A stretch of DNA of 64,000 nt from NCBI GenBank assembly GCA_963785425.1, contig CAWAVG010000002.1, forward strand, positions 992,001 to 1,056,000, read 5' to 3'. The notes beneath the pieces were generated by a model. That model was not told the DNA's origin, ran no database searches, and saw only the letters and a program-made list of their open reading frames with translations. Below are positions 35,311 to 43,214 of the stretch, piece by piece; the first letter of the stretch is position 1, and each line of letters starts with the position of its first letter. The position numbers and the translations under genes were made by a program. The stretch is from RYN-133 sp963785425 (GTDB taxonomy: Bacteria > Actinomycetota > Actinomycetes > Mycobacteriales > Jatrophihabitantaceae).

Positions 35311-35529
35311 TTACTTCCTCTTCTTCGTCCTCGTCGCGCCGCCGCGGCCGCGCAGGCTCGTTCCCGACTCAGACAGTACGCGATGCACGAATCCGTAGGA
35401 CCGGCCGTGAGATTCGGCGAGTTCCCGAATGCTCTTGCCCTTGTCGTACTGCTTCTTCAGGTCGGTCGCCAGCTTGTTGCGATCCGCCCCGGTGATCCGC
35501 GCGCCCTTCTTGAGAGTGGCCGTCGCCAT
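35311..35529 (-). CDS. Small helix-turn-helix protein
   Basis: A 72-residue basic protein widely conserved in Actinobacteria next to ABC-F and enoyl-CoA hydratase genes. It reads KKGARITGADRNKLATDLKK, then a Psq-like/HTH segment GKSIRELAESHGRSYGFVHRVLSES, and a basic tail LRGRGGATRTKKRK that could contact DNA or RNA. Good ribosome site AAGGAG before ATG 35529. The hydratase gene follows after 2 bases. A DNA-binding regulator is likely; targets unknown. Confidence 0.85.
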   Translation of the reverse strand: MATATLKKGARITGADRNKLATDLKKQYDKGKSIRELAESHGRSYGFVHRVLSESGTSLRGRGGATRTKKRK

Positions 35530-35597
35530 ATGCCTCAGCGCTCCTTAACTCGTGCGACCCAGCACCCCGCTGCGTTCGCAAATTGCTTCAACGGCAA

Positions 35598-35615
35598 CTT
35601 GATAGCAGCGTCAAG
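35598..35615. promoter_or_regulatory. Inverted repeat CTTGA-N8-TCAAG in an AT-rich leader
   Basis: In the 206-base gap upstream of the small HTH gene, CTTGATAGCAGCGTCAAG has 5-base arms; on the minus strand it overlaps TTGACG, a -35-like hexamer. The arms equal those of the acnA palindrome (CTTGA...TCAAG) but with wider spacing. Probably the promoter region of the HTH-hydratase pair. Confidence 0.4.
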
Positions 35616-35735
35616 AGAACTGCTGCAAGATCGAGTTGACCATTGCGTGCCTGTGACTCCGATCTTGGTCGGGGGGTCGGGCAATACCGCACAGATCGCC
35701 CGGGCAAGGCGTCTATCGCGTGCCACCGTCCCGGG

Positions 35736-37355
35736 CTACGCGAGCGTGATCAAATCGGTCAGGTCGGCGCTCCAATTGTCCTCGACGCCGTCGGGTAAAA
35801 GGATGACCTTTTCCGGGGAAAGCGCGTCGACCGCACCCTCGTCGTGCGTCACCAGGACGATGGCGCCGGCGTAGGTGCGCAGGGCGTCCAGCACCTGTCC
35901 CCTGCTCACCGGATCGAGGTTGTTGGTCGGCTCGTCGAGCAGCAGGACGTTCGCCGCACTGGTCACGAGCATCGCGAGTGCGAGCCGCGTCTTCTCGCCG
36001 CCACTCAGCACGCCGGCCGGTTTCTCGACGTCGTCGCCGGTGAACAGGAACGCGCCGAGAATCTTGCGCAGGTCGGTGTCGGACAGATCGGAACGCCCCA
36101 CGGTCGACGCGGCGGTCCGCATGTTCTCGAGGATCGTGCGGTCGTGGTCGAGCGTCTCGTGTTCCTGCGCGTAGTACCCGAGCCGTAACCCGTGCCCGGC
36201 GTCGACCGAGCCGGTGTCGGGCGCCTCGATACCGGCCAGCAGACGCAACAAGGTGGTCTTGCCGGCACCGTTGAGGCCGAGCACGACGACCCTGGCCCCC
36301 CGATCGATCGCGAGATCGACATCGGCGAACACCTCGAGGGAGCCGTAGGACTTCGACAACCCCTCGGCCGTCAGCGGAGTGCGTCCGCAGGCAGCCGGTG
36401 CGGGGAACCGCAACCTGGCAACCTTGTCGTTGACGCGCTCGTCCCCGAGTCCCGCCGCCAACGCGTCGGCGCGCCGCAGCATCTGCTGTGCGGCCCGGGC
36501 TTTCGTGGCCTTGGCGCGCATCTTGTCGGCCTGGGTACGCAACGAGTCGATCTTGCGCTCGGCATTCGCGCGCTCGCGGTGCCGACGGCGCTCGTCGGTC
36601 TCGCGCTGTTGCAGGTACGCCTTCCAACCGAGGTTGTAGACGTCGATGGTCGTGCGATTGGCGTCGAGGTACCAGACCTTGTTCACAACGGCGTCGAGCA
36701 GTTCGACGTCGTGGCTGACGACGATCAGCCCGCCGGTGTGCTGGCGCAGGAAGTCGCGCAGCCACGTGATCGAGTCGGAGTCGAGGTGGTTGGTCGGTTC
36801 GTCCAGCAACAGCGTCGTGGGCTCGCCGCCCGAATCGGCGAACAGGATCCGGGCGAGCTCGACCCGGCGGCGCTGACCGCCGGACAGGGTGCGCAGCGGC
36901 TGGGTCAGCACCCGGTCGGGCAGACCGAGGTTGGCGCAGATCCGCGCCGCCTCGCTCTCGGCGGCGTAGCCGCCCAGCGCGGTGAAGCGTTCTTCGAGAT
37001 TGCCGTAGCGGCGGATCAGCGCCTCGTCGTCGGGACGCTCGGCCAGACCGACCTGCGCCTTGGCGATGTCGCGCACCAACGTGTCGAGGCCGCGTGCCGA
37101 GAGCACCCGGTCGCGCGCGATCACGTCGAGGTCGCCCGTCCGCGGGTCCTGCGGCAGGTAGCCGACCGCACCGTTGATGTCGATGCGTCCCGCGTGGGGC
37201 TGGGCCTCGCCGGCAAGCACCCGCATGGACGTGGTCTTGCCGGCGCCGTTGCGCCCGACGAGGCCGATCCGATCGCCGTTGCCGACGCGAAGAGTGATCG
37301 GCTCGAGCAGGATGCGCGCCCCGGCACGCAGCTCGAGGTCGGTGGCCGTGATCAT
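35736..37355 (-). CDS. ABC-F family ATPase
   Basis: A 539-residue protein with two ABC domains and no membrane span. First domain: Walker A GRNGAGKTT, signature LSGGQRRRVELARILF, Walker B LLLDEPTNHLD; second domain: GLNGAGKTT, LSGGEKTRLALAMLV, LLLDEPTNNLD. Between them lies the charged linker helix pair (QQRETDERRRHRERANAERK), the P-site tRNA-interaction motif. ABC-F proteins act on ribosomes, in translation quality control or antibiotic protection. Corresponds to Rv1473 by position. ATG 37355 has AGGAG 5-6 bases upstream. Some members give macrolide resistance; nothing here proves that. Confidence 0.93.
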   Translation of the reverse strand: MITATDLELRAGARILLEPITLRVGNGDRIGLVGRNGAGKTTSMRVLAGEAQPHAGRIDINGAVGYLPQDPRTGDLDVIARDRVLSARGLDTLVRDIAKAQVGLAERPDDEALIRRYGNLEERFTALGGYAAESEAARICANLGLPDRVLTQPLRTLSGGQRRRVELARILFADSGGEPTTLLLDEPTNHLDSDSITWLRDFLRQHTGGLIVVSHDVELLDAVVNKVWYLDANRTTIDVYNLGWKAYLQQRETDERRRHRERANAERKIDSLRTQADKMRAKATKARAAQQMLRRADALAAGLGDERVNDKVARLRFPAPAACGRTPLTAEGLSKSYGSLEVFADVDLAIDRGARVVVLGLNGAGKTTLLRLLAGIEAPDTGSVDAGHGLRLGYYAQEHETLDHDRTILENMRTAASTVGRSDLSDTDLRKILGAFLFTGDDVEKPAGVLSGGEKTRLALAMLVTSAANVLLLDEPTNNLDPVSRGQVLDALRTYAGAIVLVTHDEGAVDALSPEKVILLPDGVEDNWSADLTDLITLA

Positions 37356-37444
37356 GAGGTCTCCTGACAGTGGACAGACGGGTGGCGCGGAAGCGGGCCG
37401 TCCGGCTAGCAGGTCAGGAGGTGCACGACATCGATGATACCGGC

Positions 37445-37528
37445 GGATGTCGTCCCGGATGTCGTCCCGGATGTCGTCCCGGATGTCGTCCCGGATGTCG
37501 TCCCGGATGTCACGCCGGATCTCACCCC
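37445..37528. repeat. 12-bp minisatellite, five exact and two decayed units
   Basis: GGATGTCGTCCC is repeated head-to-tail at 37445, 37457, 37469, 37481 and 37493, followed by the degenerate units GGATGTCACGCC and GGATCTCACCCC to 37528. It lies between the GlxA-type regulator stop and the ABC-F start (both minus strand). Six-base direct substructure GGATGT/CGTCCC makes slippage likely. It may vary in copy number and alter the ABC-F leader. Confidence 0.9.
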
Positions 37529-37533
37529 GAAGG

Positions 37534-38499
37534 TCACGCGGAACGGCCCCGGAAGGTGCGGCGGTACGCGCCCGGGCTGACCCCCAGCGTGTTCCGCAGG
37601 TGGTTGCGCAAGTTCGTGCCGGTGCCGAGCCCGGCGCGCTGGGCGACCACGTCGACCGGCAGCTCGGTGGTCTCGAGCAGGCGCCGGGCGAACTCGATGC
37701 GCTGCGCGGCCAGCCACGCACCCGGCGATTGACCGGTCTCGTCGCGGAAGCGCCGGTTGAAGGTGCGTTCGCTCATGCGGGCGCGGCGGGCCAGCGCGGC
37801 GACGCCGATCGCCGAGTCGAGGTGCTCCAGCGCCCACGCCCGCGGGCCGGCGGTGGAGTCGCCGTCCTCGGCCGGGAGGGGGCGGTCGATGTACTGGGCC
37901 TGACCGCCGTCGCGCCAGGGCGGCACCACGCAGTGCCGGGCAACCGCGTTGGCCACCTCGACGCCGTGGTCTCGGCGCACGATGTGCAGGCAGAGATCGA
38001 TGCCGGCCGCCAACCCCGCGGACGTCAGGACATCGCCGTCGTCGACGAACAGGACGTTCTCGTCGAGGTCCACCCGCGGGTAGAGCCGCCGGAAGTCCTC
38101 CGAGTACGCCCAGTGCGTGGTCGCCGGACGGCCGTCCAGCCGGCCGGCCGCCGCCAGCACGAACGCGCCGGTGCAGATCGACACGAGTCGTGCGCCGGGT
38201 CGGACGCGTCCCAGTGCGGCGCGCAGGTCGGGGTCCAGCTCGCCGTCGGTCCGCGGTCCGCGCACCCGGGTGCCGGGGATCAGCACGGTGTCGGCCCGCG
38301 CGAGCAGTTCGGCGCCGCCGTGCGGGATCAGCCCGTATCCGCCGGTCGTGGTCGTCGCGGCGCCGTCGATCGTGCAGACGCGGACGTCGTAGAGCGATCG
38401 GCCGGCCGCGTCGCGCGCCTCGCTGAACACCAGCGGAGCGATGGCCGCGTCGAAGCCGACGACGGGCGCGACCAGGAGGACGACGACGCGATGGGTCAT
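37534..38499 (-). CDS. GlxA-type transcriptional regulator (DJ-1/PfpI domain plus AraC HTH)
   Basis: A 321-residue regulator. N-terminal DJ-1/PfpI-like domain (RVVVLLVAPVVGFDAAI, SICTGAFVLAAAGRLDGRPATTHWAY, VDDGDVLTSAGLAAGIDLCLH) and C-terminal AraC HTH (SIGVAALARRARMSERTFNRRFRDETG, PVDVVAQRAGLGTGTNLRNH, LGVSPGAYRRTF). The Cys in SICTGAF is the DJ-1 nucleophile-position residue. ATG 38499 gives the usual MTHRVVVLL start; an ATG at 38517 would add six residues and overlap the palindrome. It is divergent from an MFS gene, the usual picture of a regulator controlling its neighbour. The inducer is unknown. Confidence 0.9.
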   Translation of the reverse strand: MTHRVVVLLVAPVVGFDAAIAPLVFSEARDAAGRSLYDVRVCTIDGAATTTTGGYGLIPHGGAELLARADTVLIPGTRVRGPRTDGELDPDLRAALGRVRPGARLVSICTGAFVLAAAGRLDGRPATTHWAYSEDFRRLYPRVDLDENVLFVDDGDVLTSAGLAAGIDLCLHIVRRDHGVEVANAVARHCVVPPWRDGGQAQYIDRPLPAEDGDSTAGPRAWALEHLDSAIGVAALARRARMSERTFNRRFRDETGQSPGAWLAAQRIEFARRLLETTELPVDVVAQRAGLGTGTNLRNHLRNTLGVSPGAYRRTFRGRSA

Positions 38500-38516
38500 G
38501 GCAGGATTGTTGCACA

Positions 38517-38536
38517 TAGTGGCGCCTCTGCCACTA
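38517..38536. promoter_or_regulatory. Operator candidate TAGTGGC-N6-GCCACTA
   Basis: A perfect 7+7 inverted repeat in the 70-base gap between the divergent GlxA-type regulator and MFS genes. Its placement, length and symmetry fit a binding site for the regulator, controlling both genes. Confidence 0.6.
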
Positions 38537-38569
38537 GGCGACGGCCCGTCCCGTCAGCAGACTGAGCCC

Positions 38570-39853
38570 GTGCTCGACACTCCCCCGGTCACCGCCGCTC
38601 GCCCGCGCGTGCATCGCGCCTGGATCATCGCCGCCGTCACGTTCGCGACGATGCTCGGCGCAGCCGCCTTCCGCTCCGCGCCCAGCGTGCTCATGGATCC
38701 GCTGCACATGGAGTTCGGCTGGTCGCACGGCACGATCGGCACGGCGATGGCGATCAACATGACGCTGTTCGGGCTCATGTCGCCGTTCGCCGCCGCCCTG
38801 ATGGACCGCTTCGGCATCCGGCCGGTGGTAACGGCAGCGCTGCTCCTGGTCGCGGTCGGAAGCGCCCTCACCGTGTTCATGACGACGAGCTGGCAGCTGC
38901 TCCTGCTCTGGGGCGTCTGCGTCGGGCTCGGCACCGGGTCGATGTCGATGGCCTTCGTCGCGACGGTGTCGACCCGGTGGTTCGTCGCGCGGCGTGGCCT
39001 GGTGAGCGGCGTGCTCACGGCCGCCAACGCCACCGGGCAGCTCATCTTCCTGCCGCTGATCGCCTCGCTGTCGACGCATCACGGTTGGCGATCGGCGTCG
39101 CTGACGGTCTCGATCGCCGCGCTGGCGGTCGTGCCGCTCGTCGTGCTGTTCCTGCGAGACCACCCGCACGACCTCGACCTCCTGGCCTACGGGGCGACAG
39201 ACGCCGACCCGGGCCCACCGCGTGCAGCCCGCACCGACAGCGGCGCGGGAGTGGCACTGCAGACCCTCAGATCGGTGGCGCGGTCGCGGGTCTTCTGGCT
39301 GCTGGCGGCGAGCTTCGCCGTGTGCGGCGCGACCACGAACGGTCTCATCGGCACGCACTTCATCCCCGCCGCGCAGGACCACGGGATGCCGGCGACCACG
39401 GCGGCCGGGCTGCTTGCGCTCGTCGGCGTGTTCGACGTCGGCGGCACCATCTTCTCGGGCTGGCTGACCGACCGGTACGACCCGCGCCTGCTGTTGGTCG
39501 GCTACTACACCGGACGGGGCCTGTCGCTGCTCGCTCTTCCGTCGCTGCTGGCGCCGCACACCACGCCGAGCACCTGGGTGTTCATCCTGTTCTACGGCCT
39601 GGACTGGGTGGCCACCGTGCCGCCGACCGTGGCGCTGTGCCACGAGTACTTCGGGACGAAGGCCCCGATCGTGTTCGGCTGGGTGTTCGCTGCGCACCAG
39701 CTCGGAGCGGCGGTGGCGGCGGCGGGCGCGGGCGTCATCCGCGACGCCGCCGGTACCTACAACCCCGCCTTCTACGCCGCCGCCGCCCTGTGCGCCGGGG
39801 CCGCGGTGGTGTGTCTTCGCACGCGGGAGCGGCAACCTATCGTTGTGGGGTGA
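38570..39853 (+). CDS. Major facilitator superfamily transporter
   Basis: A 427-residue protein with about 12 membrane spans in two halves. The loop 2-3 motif of MFS proteins appears as AALMDRFGIRPVV, and its copy in the second half as SGWLTDRYDPRLL. The MFS class resembles the oxalate/formate or monocarboxylate group (HGWRSASLTVSIAAL) but the substrate is not determined. GTG 38570 starts VLDTPPVTAARPRVHR. The gene ends in GTGA overlapping the next start. Divergent regulator and shared palindrome indicate inducible expression. Confidence 0.87.
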   Translation: MLDTPPVTAARPRVHRAWIIAAVTFATMLGAAAFRSAPSVLMDPLHMEFGWSHGTIGTAMAINMTLFGLMSPFAAALMDRFGIRPVVTAALLLVAVGSALTVFMTTSWQLLLLWGVCVGLGTGSMSMAFVATVSTRWFVARRGLVSGVLTAANATGQLIFLPLIASLSTHHGWRSASLTVSIAALAVVPLVVLFLRDHPHDLDLLAYGATDADPGPPRAARTDSGAGVALQTLRSVARSRVFWLLAASFAVCGATTNGLIGTHFIPAAQDHGMPATTAAGLLALVGVFDVGGTIFSGWLTDRYDPRLLLVGYYTGRGLSLLALPSLLAPHTTPSTWVFILFYGLDWVATVPPTVALCHEYFGTKAPIVFGWVFAAHQLGAAVAAAGAGVIRDAAGTYNPAFYAAAALCAGAAVVCLRTRERQPIVVG

Positions 39854-40779
39854 GATACAACCGCCGCGCCCGTCTGGACACGTCGGAGGTCCGTGACACC
39901 CGCCGCGGCGGGCGACTGGGCGGCGGAAGCGGGGTTGCCGTCGGAGGCGGCGGATTGGGCATCGTGGGCGTGCTCATCTACGTCCTCGTGTCGGTGCTCG
40001 GCGGCAGCAGCGACCCGGCGGTCACGGACGTGCTCGGCCAGCTGACGCAGGGCGGTGGTTCCGCCTCCGCCGACAACAGCCAGATCGCGAAGGAGTGCCG
40101 GACCGGCGCCGACGCCAACACCAAGCTCGACTGCGCCGTCGTCGCCGACATCGACTCGATCCAGGCGTACTGGCAGGACGAGCTGCCGAAGCTCGGGCAT
40201 GCGTACACCGAGGTCCCGACGATCTGGTTCACCGGACAGGTCGGCACCGGGTGCGGCTCGGCGACGAGCGGCGCGGGGCCGTTCTACTGCCCGGCCGACA
40301 AACGCGTCTACATCGACCTCGGCTTCTACAACGACCTGCAGACGCAGTTCGGCGCGAAGGGCGGACTGTTCGTGGACGCGTACGTCCTGGCGCACGAGTA
40401 CGGCCATCACGTGCAGGACCTGCTCGGCACCGAATCGAAGGTGCGAGGCGGAGCTACGGGTCCGTCGTCCGGCTCGGTGCGTCTCGAACTGCAGGCCGAC
40501 TGCTACGCCGGGGTCTGGGCACACCATGCCACCACAACGCCCGATGCAGGCGGACAACCGCTCGTCAGCGACATCACCAAGGACGACATCAGCCGCGCGC
40601 TCGACACCGCCGGGCGCATCGGCGACGACTACATCCAGACCCACCTCGGCAACGGGCACGTCGACAAGTCACAGTTCACGCACGGCTCGTCGAAGCAGCG
40701 CGAGAAGTGGTTCAGCACCGGATACCGCACCGGGACGCCGGGCAGCTGCGACACCTTCGCCGCGGGCGACCTCGGCTGA
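39850..40779 (+). CDS. Neutral zinc metallopeptidase (YpfJ family)
   Basis: A 309-residue protein: short basic N-terminus (RYNRRARLDTSEVRD), Gly-rich stretch, one membrane span (about 36-52, LGIVGVLIYVLVSVLG), then the YpfJ domain facing outside. Zinc motif HEYGHHVQ (about residues 182-189), downstream LELQADCYAGVWAHH supplies the third ligand, and GTGCGSATSGAGPFYCPAD gives two cysteines, typical of the family. Function in bacteria is not known. GTG 39850 overlaps the MFS stop by 4 bases (GTGA), so the two are coupled. Confidence 0.9.
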   Translation: MRYNRRARLDTSEVRDTRRGGRLGGGSGVAVGGGGLGIVGVLIYVLVSVLGGSSDPAVTDVLGQLTQGGGSASADNSQIAKECRTGADANTKLDCAVVADIDSIQAYWQDELPKLGHAYTEVPTIWFTGQVGTGCGSATSGAGPFYCPADKRVYIDLGFYNDLQTQFGAKGGLFVDAYVLAHEYGHHVQDLLGTESKVRGGATGPSSGSVRLELQADCYAGVWAHHATTTPDAGGQPLVSDITKDDISRALDTAGRIGDDYIQTHLGNGHVDKSQFTHGSSKQREKWFSTGYRTGTPGSCDTFAAGDLG

Positions 40780-40785
40780 CGCCGC

Positions 40786-41982
40786 TCAGGTGAACGCGCT
40801 CTCGCCGGTGATCGCGCGCCCGACGATCAGCGTGTTGATCTCGCGCGTGCCCTCGTAGCTGTAGAGCGCCTCGGCGTCGTTGAAGTAGCGGGCCATGCCG
40901 TAGTCGAGGAGCACGCCGTTGCCACCCATCAGCTCGCGCCCCCACGCCACGGTCTCGCGCAGGCGGGTCGTGCAGAACGACTTCGCCAGCGCGCCCTGCT
41001 CGTCCTCGAACACCCCGTCGTCCTGCAGCTGCGCGCCCCGCACGGCCATGCCGAGCGACGCGGTCAGGTTGCCGAGCATGCGCGCGAGCAGGTCCTGGAT
41101 GAGTTGGAAGCCGCCGATCGGCCGCCCGAACTGCACGCGGCTGCGCGCGTATTCGACGGCGACCTCGTACGCGCCGGCCATCACCCCGACAGCGCTCCAG
41201 GCGACGCTGCCTCGGGTGTTGCGCAGGACGGCGTTCGTGTCGCTGAACGAGTTGGCGTTCTGCAGCCGGTTCGCCTCGGGGACGCGCACCCCGTCCAGGG
41301 TGATGTCGGCGTTCTGGGTGATGCGCAGGGCAAGCTTGTTCTCCATCTTCGCCGCCGCGAAGCCGGGCATGTCCTTCTCGACGACGAAACCCTTCACCTC
41401 GTCGTCGGCGACGTCGCGGGCCCACACGATGACCAGATCGGCGAACGTGCCGTTGCCGATCCATCGCTTGGCGCCGTCGAGGACCCATTCGTCACCCTCG
41501 CGTCGCGCCGTGGTCTCGAGACCACCCGCGACGTCCGAGCCGCCGTGCGGTTCGGTCAACCCGAACGCGCCGATCAACTCCAGCCGTCGCATCGGCGGCA
41601 ACCACCGTGCACGCTGCTCGGTCGAGCCGCACTGGTGGATGCTGCCCATCGCCAGACCGCTGTGCACGCCGTGGAAGGACGCGAACGACGCATCGACGCG
41701 GGCCAGCTCCATGCCGACGAACCCTGACAGCAGGCGGCGGCGGGCCGGACGGTCGTCGAGATCGAGAGCCAGCCCCATGATGTCGAGCTCGGCCAGTCCC
41801 GGAATGAGCTCGTGCGGGAACTCCGCACGTGCCCAGTGGTCGTCGACGATTGGCGCGACGTGCCTCTCGAGCCAAGCGCGCAGCTGGTCGAGCAGGGCGC
41901 GCTCGTCGGCGTCGAGCAGATTGCGATAGCCGAACAGGTCGGCGTCGATGTCGGCGTGCGCTCCGGGGACGGGTTCGGGCAT
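40786..41982 (-). CDS. Acyl-CoA dehydrogenase (glutaryl-CoA dehydrogenase-like group)
   Basis: A 398-residue flavoprotein with the three acyl-CoA dehydrogenase domains: N-terminal helices (LLDADERALLDQLRAWLERHVAP), beta domain with FGLTEPHGGSDVAGG and KRWIGNGTFADLVIVWA, and C-terminal helices with RVQFGRPIGGFQLIQ, ELMGGNGVLLDYGMARYFND and the catalytic Glu in YEGTREINTLIVGRAITG. It oxidises an acyl-CoA alpha-beta using FAD. ATG 41982 chosen; ATGs at 42009 and 42024 would add 9 or 14 residues. Corresponds to fadE15 downstream of suf in mycobacteria. Convergent with the metallopeptidase, 6 bases between stops. Confidence 0.92.
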   Translation of the reverse strand: MPEPVPGAHADIDADLFGYRNLLDADERALLDQLRAWLERHVAPIVDDHWARAEFPHELIPGLAELDIMGLALDLDDRPARRRLLSGFVGMELARVDASFASFHGVHSGLAMGSIHQCGSTEQRARWLPPMRRLELIGAFGLTEPHGGSDVAGGLETTARREGDEWVLDGAKRWIGNGTFADLVIVWARDVADDEVKGFVVEKDMPGFAAAKMENKLALRITQNADITLDGVRVPEANRLQNANSFSDTNAVLRNTRGSVAWSAVGVMAGAYEVAVEYARSRVQFGRPIGGFQLIQDLLARMLGNLTASLGMAVRGAQLQDDGVFEDEQGALAKSFCTTRLRETVAWGRELMGGNGVLLDYGMARYFNDAEALYSYEGTREINTLIVGRAITGESAFT

Positions 41983-42403
41983 GCGCAAGTCTTGCCCAAA
42001 AGGACGCATCGGTACCCCGGTCATGAGGCTACCGTTCGCGTTGGCCTCGCGGCCGGCAATGCGCGTGCTGGGGCACCTGCTGCCTGGGAGAACGCGAAGC
42101 ACGTGGCGACCGTGCTCTGGTATCGCCAGGACGACGAACAAGGTGTCGACCGTCCGCACGAACAAGAACGTCAGGCGGTTCGGCTCGGTGCAGACCTTTG
42201 CGACATCCTGCGCCGCGGGCGGCGTCCTCGGGCTCAGTGGAGGTCGTCGGGTCGTGTCGACGTCGCACTGTCGTGCTCCGTTCCCGAAGCGGCTTCCCGA
42301 CGTACGTCTTCGCCGCGCAGATCCTCGTGCCGCTGTCGGTGTCACTGAGCCCGCAGTCGGTGAAGAACACCGCGACGCACAACGTCGCGCACTGAGTTCG
42401 GCG
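41983..42403. other. 421-base gap between acyl-CoA dehydrogenase and sufT without a supported gene
   Basis: It must hold the dehydrogenase promoter and the end of the suf operon. No frame looks coding with conviction. A plus-strand frame (42198-42395) ends FAAQILVPLSVSLSPQSVKNTATHNVAH, less Arg-rich than usual noise, and a minus frame runs 42029-42382; both start poorly. It could be gene debris. I see no known element. Confidence 0.4.
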
Positions 42404-42754
42404 CTAGACGTTGAAGCCGAGAGCCCGCAACTGCTCGCGTCCCTCGTCGGTGATCTTGTCGGGACCCCACGGCGGCATCCACACCCAGTTGATCTTCACG
42501 TCACCGGCGAGCGGCTTCGGGCCGCTCGTGAGCGCCGCGTGCGCCTGATCCTCGATCACGTCCGTGAGCGGGCAGGCGGCCGACGTGAGCGTCATGTCGA
42601 GCGTGATGATGTTGCCGCCCTCCGCCTCGTCGACGCGCGCGTCGTACACGAGGCCGAGATCGACCACATTGATGCCGAGCTCGGGGTCGACCACGTCGCG
42701 CATCGCCTCGTCGATGTCGTCGCGCGACGGCACGGTCACCGTGGTGTCAGTCAT
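42404..42754 (-). CDS. sufT: SufT-type metal-sulfur cluster assembly protein (DUF59)
   Basis: A 116-residue DUF59/MIP18-family protein. It carries VVDPELGINVVDLGLVYDARV, the family core, the Cys in LTSAACPLTDVIEDQ, and WMPPWGPDKITDEGREQLRALGFN, the usual actinobacterial end. SufT helps Fe-S cluster maturation or transfer. Its ATG overlaps the sufU stop (ATGA), so it is the last gene of the suf operon, as Rv1466 is in M. tuberculosis. Confidence 0.93.
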   Translation of the reverse strand: MTDTTVTVPSRDDIDEAMRDVVDPELGINVVDLGLVYDARVDEAEGGNIITLDMTLTSAACPLTDVIEDQAHAALTSGPKPLAGDVKINWVWMPPWGPDKITDEGREQLRALGFNV

Positions 42755-43212
42755 TGATCGTCCTCCGTCTGCCAGCCGGCCTCTGCGACGGCACTCTTCA
42801 TCGCCATCCAGCCGAGCAAGGCGCACTTCACGCGCGCCGGGTACTTGGATACGCCCTCGAACGCGATGGCGTCGTCTAGTTCTTCCTCGTCGTCGTCGGT
42901 GAGCTCCGCCTTGCCCCGTGACTGCATCAGATCCAGGAACTTCCGCTGCAGGACCATTGCCTCGTCGATCGGCTTGCCGACCACGAGATCGCTCATCACC
43001 GAAGTCGATGCCTGGCTGATGGAGCAGCCCTCACCGTCCCAGCCGAGCTCGGCGATCGTGCCGTCCCGCAGCGCGACGCGCAGCGTGACCTCGTCGCCGC
43101 AGGTCGGGTTGACGTGGTGCACCTCGGCGTCGAACGGATCGACCAGACCACGATGGTGCGGGTTCTTGTAGTGGTCGAGAATGATCTGCTGGTACATCGA
43201 ATCCATTGACAT
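42751..43212 (-). CDS. sufU: SufU, zinc-dependent sulfur acceptor
   Basis: A 153-residue SufU/IscU-like protein. It has MYQQIILDHYKNPHHRGL, Cys in VNPTCGDEVTL, GEGCSISQASTS and the third Cys in ARVKCALLGWMAMKSA; the SufU-type insert with FLDLMQSRGKAELTDDDEEE is present. SufU takes sulfur from SufS through a zinc-bound Cys ligand exchange. ATG 43212 lies 2 bases after the sufS stop; a GTG 6 bases upstream overlaps that stop. Overlaps sufT by 4 bases. Confidence 0.95.
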   Translation of the reverse strand: MSMDSMYQQIILDHYKNPHHRGLVDPFDAEVHHVNPTCGDEVTLRVALRDGTIAELGWDGEGCSISQASTSVMSDLVVGKPIDEAMVLQRKFLDLMQSRGKAELTDDDEEELDDAIAFEGVSKYPARVKCALLGWMAMKSAVAEAGWQTEDDQ

Positions 43213-43214
43213 CG

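Noticed and set aside
37445..37528. CRISPR array
   Set aside because: Units are 12 bp, directly adjacent and without spacers; no cas genes nearby.
37356..37721. Longer ABC-F protein beginning with a repeated Asp-Asp-Ile-Arg stretch
   Set aside because: The minisatellite stays open in this frame, but ATG 37355 has a good ribosome site and gives the family N-terminus.
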